Positions 1 to 5,007 of a stretch of DNA of 6,330 nt are shown here, piece by piece; positions within the stretch are counted from its first letter, which is position 1; the number at the start of each line of letters is the position of its first letter. The position numbers were made by a program, and so were the translations under genes. The stretch covers positions 1 to 6,330 of the forward strand of contig USSL01000106.1 in the NCBI GenBank assembly GCA_900557175.1, given 5' to 3'. The notes under the pieces were generated by a model. That model was not told the DNA's origin. It did no database searches and worked only from the letters and a program-made list of their open reading frames with translations. This DNA comes from an uncultured Eubacteriales bacterium (GTDB lineage: Bacteria; Bacillota; Clostridia; Lachnospirales; Lachnospiraceae).

Positions 1-1
1 C

Positions 2-532
2 GCCCGCCGGGTGCATATTTTTGATATTACAATCAGTGATATTAATGAAAATAAGACGTGTGGGACAATTGATGTGACAATGCGTGTCCACTGTTCAAAG
101 GGAACCTATATACGGACACTCTGCCATGATATCGGTGAGCGTCTGGGCACAGGCGGCTGTATGGCATCGCTTGTGCGCCTTAAAGTCGGCCGCTTTGAAC
201 TTTCTTCGGCACTTACATTATCGGAAATCGAAACGCTTGCTGCTGCAGACGATATAAAGGCACATGTGATTGCTGTTGATGATATGCTTTTAGAATATCC
301 GGCAGTGCGTGTAAAGGATACGGCCAGCCGCCTTTTACATAACGGCAATCCACTGGCAGTTTCTGATGTGGAAATGCTTACGGAGTCTCAGGCTGTCTGT
401 GAATCAAAAACAGCGCCGGTGCTTTCTGACGGCAGCTGGTTTCGTGTGTATGATGTTGACGGCTGTTTTATCGCCATTTATGCGTATTCAGAAAAGAAGA
501 AACTGTTTAAGACAGTTAAAATGTTTTTGTAG
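2..532 (+). CDS. truB: tRNA pseudouridine(55) synthase TruB, C-terminal part (left end outside window)
   Basis: TruB converts U55 of the tRNA T-loop to pseudouridine in the cytosol. The frame is open at the left edge, so the N-terminal catalytic region with the active-site Asp is not visible. Seen here: an Arg-Arg-Val-His-Ile strand at the edge, then the family block CSKGTYIRTLCHDIGE (about nt 92-139) followed by LG-G-C-M-A-S-L-V-R-L-K-VG-F, which is the end of the synthase core. The remainder (from about nt 270) matches the PUA-like C-terminal domain of bacterial TruB, with YPAVRV, the L-x-NG-x-PL motif and a closing FRVYD...FIAIY strand pair. The stop TAG (530-532) lies inside the AGGAG ribosome binding site of ribF, so the two genes are probably translationally coupled. 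The GTG at 11 is an internal codon, not a start. The truB-ribF order is standard in Firmicutes. Confidence 0.95.
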   Translation, partial: ARRVHIFDITISDINENKTCGTIDVTMRVHCSKGTYIRTLCHDIGERLGTGGCMASLVRLKVGRFELSSALTLSEIETLAAADDIKAHVIAVDDMLLEYPAVRVKDTASRLLHNGNPLAVSDVEMLTESQAVCESKTAPVLSDGSWFRVYDVDGCFIAIYAYSEKKKLFKTVKMFL

Positions 533-544
533 GAGTCGGTTGCC

Positions 545-1516
545 ATGATTTACATTTCAGGGACAAAGGATTTTAAATTAACAAATACAGCGGTGGCGCT
601 CGGCAAGTTTGACGGACTTCACAGAGGACATCAGGTGCTGATTAATCAGATTAATCATTATAAATCAAAAGGAATGCTCTCAGTTGTATTTACTTTTGAC
701 TATCATCCAAACAGCCTTTTTGGTGATAAGGAGCAAAATCTGATTTATACTTATGAGGAGCGGCGCATGATTGCCGAACGTCTCGGTGTGGATGTTCTTA
801 TTGAATATCCTTTTACAAAAGAGACGGCGGCAATGGAACCGGCGGATTTTGTGAAAAATGTGCTTGTAGATGAGCTTGGCGCCCGCTTTGTCGTTGTCGG
901 TGAGGATTTTAGATTTGGAAGAAAGCGGATGGGCGATACAGTACTTCTTGAAAGTATGTCGCCGCTGCTTGGTTATAAGGCAGACATATGCCGTAAAATA
1001 TGTGATACAATTCCGGCAGACACTGACGGCAATTCTGAGGCGCAGACACGGGAAATCGGCGCTACGCTTATACGGAAAATGCTCGCAGCGGGTGATATTG
1101 AGACGGCCAATAAATTCCTCGGAAGACCGTTTATGATTTACGGCGAGGTGATTCACGGCCGGCGCATCGGCAGAACAATCGGAATGCCGACAGCCAATAT
1201 TGTAACGCCGTCAATCAAGCTTTTGCCGCCAAATGGCGTTTATGTATCAAAAACAAAGGTATATAATAAAGTATATCCGTCAGTGACAAATATCGGCTGC
1301 AATCCGACGGTGGCAGATAACGGCAGCCGCCGCGTTGAAACGTATGTGTATGATTTTAACGACGATTTATACGGCAGAGATATCGAAGTCATGCTTTATC
1401 ATTATCAGCGTCCGGAGATGAAATTTGATACGATTGAAGCGCTGAAAAATCAGATGCATCAGGACGGGGAAAGCGCTGTGGAATATTTTAAAGGACGGGA
1501 AGATGTGCAGTTCTAA
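545..1516 (+). CDS. ribF: Bifunctional riboflavin kinase / FMN adenylyltransferase (FAD synthetase)
   Basis: RibF phosphorylates riboflavin to FMN and then adenylates FMN to FAD, in the cytosol. The 323-residue length is normal for the bacterial bifunctional form. The N-terminal adenylyltransferase domain (about 1-180) has the nucleotidyltransferase motif GKFDGLHRGH (20-29), FTFDYHP (49-55) and VVGEDFRFG (117-125). The C-terminal flavokinase domain (about 190-318) has FLGRPF (191-196), GRTIGMPTAN (209-218) with the Thr-Asn pair that binds Mg-ATP, PPNGVY (228-233), TNIGCNPT (248-255) and RRVETYVYDF (262-271), whose Glu265 is the expected catalytic base. The segment normally ISSTxIR reads IGATLIR (171-177), an uncommon variant. 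The ATG at 545 is preceded by AGGAG at 531-535, and the gene starts 12 nt after the truB stop. It ends before a strong terminator, so truB-ribF is the end of its operon. Confidence 0.96.
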   Translation: MIYISGTKDFKLTNTAVALGKFDGLHRGHQVLINQINHYKSKGMLSVVFTFDYHPNSLFGDKEQNLIYTYEERRMIAERLGVDVLIEYPFTKETAAMEPADFVKNVLVDELGARFVVVGEDFRFGRKRMGDTVLLESMSPLLGYKADICRKICDTIPADTDGNSEAQTREIGATLIRKMLAAGDIETANKFLGRPFMIYGEVIHGRRIGRTIGMPTANIVTPSIKLLPPNGVYVSKTKVYNKVYPSVTNIGCNPTVADNGSRRVETYVYDFNDDLYGRDIEVMLYHYQRPEMKFDTIEALKNQMHQDGESAVEYFKGREDVQF

Positions 1517-1563
1517 AAACGTATCGGCGGAAAAGAAAAATTACAAATAGTATTTATAATCAG

Positions 1564-1604
1564 TAAGGGTGAAAGTCTTCAACAGGGACATTCACCCTTA
1601 TTTT
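1564..1604 (+). terminator. Rho-independent terminator of the truB-ribF operon
   Basis: A perfect 10-bp inverted repeat, TAAGGGTGAA (1564-1573) and TTCACCCTTA (1591-1600), is extended inside by GTC/GAC (1575-1577 with 1587-1589) and two G-U pairs. It is followed by TTTTG and a T-rich stretch to about 1623. It sits 47 nt after the ribF stop. The minus-strand small gene ends at 1613, so the hairpin could also stop leftward transcription, but the T-tract is much better on the plus-strand side. Confidence 0.88.
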
Positions 1605-1612
1605 GTAACTTT

Positions 1613-1855
1613 TTATATTCTTTTCCCGGATTCAAAAATGCAATATGTATTTTTCATGGCAAAATATTTTTCGATTTCTCCTTTTATAGTATCAATTTCG
1701 TATGATGGAAAATTAAAATCCTCCAACCATATTAACATCGTTTCTTTTTCTAAAGGAGCCGATTCAACGATAGCTTTATATGTGTTTTTCTCGTCTTTTA
1801 TAGTAAGAAGATAACAATACATATGGACATTTTTAATACTGAAAATATATTTCAA
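1613..1855 (-). CDS. Small hypothetical protein (80 aa, TTG start)
   Basis: I do not recognise this protein. The start is chosen as TTG (1855-1853) because a near-perfect GGAGGG (1867-1862) sits 6 nt upstream. An ATG at 1900 in the same frame has no such site, and starting there would place the GGAGGG inside the gene. The 80-residue product begins MKYIFSIKNV, has no signal peptide or membrane segment, and alternates short hydrophobic strands with a charged helix-like stretch around YEIDTIKGEIEKYF. It carries three Cys/Met-rich points but no metal motif. Support for it being real: a strong dedicated promoter (1925-1953), a good ribosome binding site, and a stop just before a hairpin. A hand count gives about 26% GC over 1611-1860, against roughly 40-60% in sampled lines of neighbouring genes, which suggests a lineage-specific or acquired gene. 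The overlapping plus-strand frame 1569-1814 lacks these signals. Confidence 0.72.
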   Translation of the reverse strand: MKYIFSIKNVHMYCYLLTIKDEKNTYKAIVESAPLEKETMLIWLEDFNFPSYEIDTIKGEIEKYFAMKNTYCIFESGKRI

Positions 1856-1861
1856 ATCTTT

Positions 1862-1867
1862 CCCTCC
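1862..1867 (-). promoter_or_regulatory. Ribosome binding site deciding the TTG start
   Basis: Read on the minus strand, GGAGGG is followed by AAAGAT and then TTG. The 6-nt spacing and near-consensus sequence are what select TTG at 1855-1853 over the in-frame ATG at 1900. Confidence 0.8.
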
Positions 1868-1924
1868 AATAATAGTGTGTAAATTTAAAAATAAATTCAA
1901 AATGTGTCATTTATTTATACGCCT

Positions 1925-1953
1925 ATTATAGCAGTGATGCATATTTGTCACAA
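1925..1953 (-). promoter_or_regulatory. Promoter of the small minus-strand gene (sigma-A type, extended -10)
   Basis: On the minus strand: -35 TTGTGA (1953-1948, 4/6 matches), a 17-nt spacer, then -10 TATAAT (1930-1925, 6/6) preceded by TGC, giving an extended -10. Transcription would begin near 1918 and leave a leader of about 60 nt before the TTG start. The spacer and -35 contain GTGA-N10-TCAC (1934-1951), an imperfect dyad of unknown meaning. Confidence 0.75.
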
Positions 1954-1970
1954 TAAAAAGATAGTTTCTC

Positions 1971-1999
1971 TTTACAATGAACGTATGTTCTGATATAAT
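1971..1999 (+). promoter_or_regulatory. SOS-type promoter of the radical SAM/DUF4130 operon
   Basis: -35 TTTACA (1971-1976, 5/6), a 17-nt spacer, and -10 TATAAT (1994-1999, 6/6) with TGA directly before it, giving an extended -10. A start near 2006 leaves a leader of about 35 nt. Such a near-consensus promoter would be strongly active unless repressed, which fits the LexA boxes lying within and just after it. Confidence 0.85.
1979..1990 (+). promoter_or_regulatory. LexA (SOS) operator, perfect box
   Basis: GAACGTATGTTC fits the Gram-positive LexA/DinR operator GAAC-N4-GTTC, and also the longer RNRY preference in the centre (G-T-A-T). It lies between the -35 and -10 elements, a typical repressing position. 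The sequence match is direct; LexA binding is inferred. Confidence 0.85.
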
Positions 2000-2006
2000 A
2001 AAAATA

Positions 2007-2018
2007 GAACATATATTC
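2007..2018 (+). promoter_or_regulatory. Second LexA-like box, one mismatch
   Basis: GAACATATATTC differs from GAAC-N4-GTTC at a single base of the right half. It overlaps or follows the predicted transcription start, and its centre is 28 bp from that of the first box. The one mismatch makes it a probable weaker, auxiliary site. Confidence 0.6.
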
Positions 2019-2040
2019 GATAGAAATGAGGCGAATCAAG

Positions 2041-2418
2041 ATGAAAAGGACGACAGTGCAGTGGGCGATGACACTGGAGGAAAAGTTAGAGATATTGTCG
2101 GATGCGGCTAAGTATGATGTATCATGTACATCATCGGGATCTGAAAGGACAAATGACGGCAAGGGGATGGGCAACGGCCACCGATCGGGCATCTGCCATG
2201 CTTTTTCGGGGGACGGCCGCTGTATATCTCTGCTTAAGATCCTTATGTCCAACGACTGCTGTTATGACTGCCGTTACTGTATCAGCAGGGTGAGCAATGA
2301 TGTGCCGAGGGCAACCTTTACGCCGGAGGAGATATGCACGCTGACGATGGAGTTTTACAGGCGCAATTATATTGAAGGTCTGTTTTTAAGTTCAGGTGTC
2401 ATTCATACGCCGGATTAG
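2041..2418 (+). pseudogene. Radical SAM putative DNA modification/repair protein (TIGR03916-like), 5' fragment
   Basis: This is the first 125 residues of the family described as a putative DNA modification/repair radical SAM protein; its exact reaction is not known to me. Visible: EKLEILSDAAKYDVSC near the N-terminus, GICHAFSGDGRC (50-61), then SLLKILMSNDCC-YDC-RYC, which holds the CxxxCxxC motif (Cys73, Cys77, Cys80) that would bind the SAM [4Fe-4S] cluster. NDVPRATFTPEEIC and EFYRRNYIEGLFLSSGV follow. Extra conserved-looking Cys are 29, 52 and 61. The ATG at 2041 is preferred over the ATG at 2026 because GAGG (2028-2031) lies 9 nt before it. The frame stops at TAG (2416-2418) in the middle of the domain. 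The remainder resumes in another frame, so the product is a truncated radical SAM half-domain, probably non-functional. Confidence 0.88.
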
Positions 2419-2420
2419 AA
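2413..2420 (+). other. Deletion/frameshift junction inside the radical SAM gene
   Basis: The upstream frame reads ...GVIHTPD then TAG. From 2418 the frame at positions divisible by 3 reads EKYHFCGYIHVKLIPGAD, a direct continuation of the family sequence. Intact relatives, recalled from knowledge of the family, have about 14 residues between these blocks (a YTME...LR helix). Restoring the frame needs a missing length of 1 modulo 3; about 40 nt satisfies both conditions. A single-base error cannot explain the missing residues. Confidence 0.75.
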
Positions 2421-3452
2421 AAGTATCATTTCTGCGGATATATTCATGTGAAACTGATTCCGGGAGCAGATACACTGCTTGTTGAAAAGATTGGCTATAT
2501 TGCTGACAGAGTGAGCTGTAATCTTGAACTTCCGACAGCGGAGGGTCTTCGCACACTGGCGCCTGCAAAGTCAAGACAGAATATATTGACGCCGATGCGT
2601 CATATACAAAACCAAATTGCCTCCGATAAGCTGATGCTCGCAGAGTGTGGCGCCAGACTCCGGCCTTTGATGCCGCAGCTTTTGGGTTCGTCCGGCAGAG
2701 ACATCATTTCAGGCCGCAGTGAAAAACAACAGCCTGCGCCATCAAAGGCTTTTTTGCAAGAGACATCAGGGAGCGCATTGATGCCTTCAGGCAGCAGGTA
2801 TTTTGTGCCGGCAGGTCAGAGCACGCAGATGATTATCGGCGCCACAGGGGAGTCGGATTATGAGATTATATCGGTCAGTGAATCGCTCTACAGGCGGTTT
2901 GAGATGCGGCGCGTTTTTTATTCGGCTTATATTGCCCTCAACGAGGACAGCCGTCTGCCGTCGCCGGATACAAAGCCGCCGCTGCTTCGTGAACACCGTC
3001 TGTATCAGGCTGACTGGCTTTTGAGATTTTACGGTTTTACCGCGGATGAGCTTTTGGATAAAGAACGCCCAAATTTTAACAGAGTGATGGATCCGAAGTG
3101 CGACTGGGCGATTCGCCATCTTGAGCATTTCCCGGTGGAAGTCAACAAAGCAGACTATAAGATGCTGCTGCGGGTGCCGGGAATCGGCGTGCAGTCTGCG
3201 CGGCGTATATGTAAGGCAAGGCGGTTTGCGGCGCTTGATTTTGATGATTTAAAAAAGCTTGGTATCGTTCTTAAGCGTGCCGTTTATTTTATTACGTGTA
3301 AGGGACGGCAGTTTTATCCGGTCAAGCTTGATGAGGATTATATTACAAGAAATATGATAGATTTTAAAGACAGGCTTCCGGCGCCGCTTCGGGAGGCGGC
3401 AGGAAGCTACAGGCAGCTTTCACTGTTTGATGACTGGGGAGGAACACCATGA
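2418..3452 (+). pseudogene. Radical SAM putative DNA modification/repair protein, 3' fragment
   Basis: This is the C-terminal part of the same gene, coding in family-like sense from 2418. The first possible start is GTG at 2448, but no convincing ribosome binding site precedes it, so independent translation is doubtful. Counting from that GTG: KLIPGAD (2-8) and RVSCNLELPT (21-30) complete the radical SAM barrel, then KSRQNILTPM (41-50). A serine/proline/glycine-rich linker (about 58-118) is longer than I expect for the family. FVPAGQSTQMIIGATGESD (119-137) is a hallmark block. RLYQADWLLRFYGF (184-197) and LLRVPGIGVQSARRI (240-254) follow; the latter is a helix-hairpin-helix motif suggesting DNA binding. 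The 3' end is undamaged, and its TGA overlaps the ATG of the next gene by 4 nt (ATGA), so the partner was translationally coupled to it. Confidence 0.85.
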
Positions 3453-4252
3453 AAATTAAACGGATTTTATTGTGTGAGGATAGTTTCGAGGGAATTTTAA
3501 GTGCTGTCTATGAGGCTTATACCAGCCGGTACGGCCTGCATGATATCGGTGTGCAGCTTATTTCGGATGAAAACAGACAGACAGCACTTTTTTCAGAATA
3601 TAAAGTAGTGCCAACAGATACAAAACATGCCGAAGCTGTTGCAGAAGCAGTGAAGAAAAAGATTTCCGAGCGTGCTTTCTGGACGATATTTTATGCGTCC
3701 TGTGCGGCTGACGAAAGTAAAGCGGAGGCGATTTACCGTTTTATTGTTTATGGGCTTTTTTATGGCAATAAGGTGATGGATGCGCTGAATGAGCTGGAGA
3801 TACGCCTTGTGATGCAGCTTTCAAGAAAGGTTTCAAGAGAAAGCGACCATCTCTATGGCTTTTTGCGGTTTGAATGTGTGACAATTTCGGGACAGACACT
3901 TTTAGCTGCGAAAATCCGCCCGAAGCATCAGCAGCTTCGTCAGATGGCATGGCATTTTTCAAAGCGTTATCCAAATGAGACATTTATGATTTGTGACGTG
4001 GGGCGGCGTCTTGCGTGTACCCATAAGTCCGGCAGTGACTGTGAGTTTTTTCAATATGACGATACTATTTTTAAGAATGCTGAAGTGTCTGTTCAAAATT
4101 CAGATATGTATGAAAAGCTCTGGCGTACTTATTTTAATACGACAGAGATTCGGCAGCGGCTGAATCCAAAGTGTCAGATGACAATGATGGCAAAGCGCTT
4201 TTGGGCATATATGCCGGAGATGGCAGATAAGAATGACAGTGATGTACAGTAA
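3449..4252 (+). CDS. DUF4130 / TIGR03915 family probable DNA metabolism protein
   Basis: This 267-residue protein belongs to the family that almost always accompanies the radical SAM protein upstream. The biochemical role is unknown; the family is linked to DNA metabolism by gene context and because some members carry a C-terminal uracil-DNA-glycosylase-like domain. Seen: LLCEDSFEGILSAVYEAY near the N-terminus (CEDSFEGI 9-16), HLYGFLRF (134-141), AAKIRPKH (153-160), and a C-terminal block YEKLWRTYFNTTEIRQRLNP (221-240) followed by KCQMTMMAKRFWAYMPE (241-257). The protein ends there, so the glycosylase domain is absent; this is the stand-alone form. The ATG at 3449 overlaps the upstream stop, and GGGGAGG (3436-3442) gives a strong ribosome binding site, which may keep it translated although the partner is broken. 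It shares the LexA-box promoter at 1971-1999. No clear terminator follows. Confidence 0.88.
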   Translation: MKIKRILLCEDSFEGILSAVYEAYTSRYGLHDIGVQLISDENRQTALFSEYKVVPTDTKHAEAVAEAVKKKISERAFWTIFYASCAADESKAEAIYRFIVYGLFYGNKVMDALNELEIRLVMQLSRKVSRESDHLYGFLRFECVTISGQTLLAAKIRPKHQQLRQMAWHFSKRYPNETFMICDVGRRLACTHKSGSDCEFFQYDDTIFKNAEVSVQNSDMYEKLWRTYFNTTEIRQRLNPKCQMTMMAKRFWAYMPEMADKNDSDVQ

Positions 4253-4329
4253 AATCCATTTTTAACGTCCGGGATGATACCATGTTTCGAAATAAATCAA
4301 AATATAGACTACTTTTTTTCTCTGATATG

Positions 4330-4338
4330 TGCTAAAAT
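4330..4338 (+). promoter_or_regulatory. Candidate promoter -10 of the maf operon (extended -10)
   Basis: TGC precedes TAAAAT (4333-4338, 5/6 to TATAAT), forming an extended -10. At 16-18 nt upstream I find no good -35, only T-rich sequence (4313-4319). The position suits a start near 4345, a leader of about 54 nt, and independent expression of maf after the 146-nt gap. Confidence 0.45.
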
Positions 4339-4346
4339 ATGGAATG

Positions 4347-4364
4347 TTGGCAGTAAGCTGCCGA
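4347..4364 (+). other. Short hairpin in the maf leader
   Basis: GGCAG (4349-4353) pairs with CTGCC (4358-4362) around the loop TAAG, and T-G and T-A pairs extend the stem to 4347/4364. No T-tract follows, so it is not a terminator. At the predicted mRNA 5' end it could stabilise the transcript; this is inference. Confidence 0.4.
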
Positions 4365-4398
4365 TACAGTTTATGCGATATTAAGGGGTGCTTTATAT

Positions 4399-4992
4399 AT
4401 GAGAAAAGTTATTCTGGCATCGGCATCGCCGAGAAGGAGAGAACTTTTAAGTCAGGCAGGCATAGATTTTAAGGTGTTTGTTTCTGAAGCCGAGGAAAAG
4501 ACGGATGAAGCAGAGCCTGAAGCTGTTGTGAAAGCTTTAGCAGCACTTAAGGCGAAGGACGTTTACGCGCGTGTAGCTGAAGATGAAGCATTTGATTTGA
4601 AAACGAGTGTTGTCCTTGGCGCAGATACAGTTGTCTGCTGTGACGGCAAGGTGCTTGGAAAGCCGAAAGATGTGCCGGATGCAAAGCATATGTTAAGGCT
4701 GCTTTCGGGAAGAAGGCATGACGTTTACACCGGTGTGTGTATGATTGGACAGAAGGCGGACGGCACTGTTTTTGAGAAAAATTTTGCCGGAAAGACGGCT
4801 GTCTGGATGCAGACGCTGACAGACGATATGATTGAGTGGTATATAAGCACAGGGGAACCGATGGATAAGGCAGGCGCCTATGGTATTCAGGGGGTTGGTG
4901 CAGTGTTTGTCAGGTCGGTTGACGGTGACTACAATAATGTTGTCGGTCTTCCTCTGACCGAAGTATGGCAGCAGTTATATCATTTAGTATAG
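4399..4992 (+). CDS. maf: Maf family nucleoside triphosphate pyrophosphatase (likely dTTP/UTP type)
   Basis: Maf proteins hydrolyse nucleoside triphosphates to monophosphate and pyrophosphate in the cytosol. They act on canonical or modified pyrimidines and have been linked to septum inhibition and house-cleaning of the nucleotide pool. The 197-residue length is typical. Motifs: ILASASPRRRELL (5-17) with the phosphate-binding S-x-SPRR, GADTVV (74-79) with catalytic Asp76, GKVLGKPKD (83-91), LLSGRRHDVYTGV (101-113), DKAGAYGIQG (156-165) and GDYNNVVGLPL (176-186). The SPRR, SGR-HxVYTG and KAGAYGIQG set resembles the YhdE-like dTTP/UTP branch, but substrate choice is inferred. AAGGGG (4383-4388) stands 10 nt before the ATG. 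The next gene begins 15 nt after the TAG, so the two form an operon. The intervening gap and own promoter separate maf from the radical SAM/DUF4130 operon. Confidence 0.95.
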   Translation: MRKVILASASPRRRELLSQAGIDFKVFVSEAEEKTDEAEPEAVVKALAALKAKDVYARVAEDEAFDLKTSVVLGADTVVCCDGKVLGKPKDVPDAKHMLRLLSGRRHDVYTGVCMIGQKADGTVFEKNFAGKTAVWMQTLTDDMIEWYISTGEPMDKAGAYGIQGVGAVFVRSVDGDYNNVVGLPLTEVWQQLYHLV

Positions 4993-5007
4993 ATTTAGGA
5001 GAAAATT

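Noticed and set aside
680..1156. 158-codon open frame on the minus strand inside ribF
   Set aside because: It lies wholly within a well-supported ribF, has no ribosome binding site or family-like sequence, and is a shadow frame.
1569..1814. 81-codon plus-strand frame opposite the small minus-strand gene
   Set aside because: Its GTG start falls in the left arm of the ribF terminator hairpin with no ribosome binding site, whereas the opposite strand has promoter, ribosome binding site and a sensible stop.
1934..1951. GTGA-N10-TCAC dyad as a CRP/FNR-type site
   Set aside because: CRP-like sites have 6 nt between GTGA and TCAC; here the spacing is 10, so the similarity is superficial.
2026..2040. 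Upstream ATG at 2026 as start of the radical SAM gene
   Set aside because: GAGG at 2028-2031 would lie inside the gene and is ideally placed for the ATG at 2041; the five extra residues do not resemble the family N-terminus.
2410..2450. Programmed frameshift or stop readthrough in the radical SAM gene
   Set aside because: No slippery heptamer or following structure is visible, and a frameshift alone would not account for the missing helix; deletion is the simpler explanation.
4253..4330. Terminator for the radical SAM/DUF4130 operon
   Set aside because: There is a T-tract at 4313-4319 but no stable hairpin directly before it; read-through into maf remains possible.
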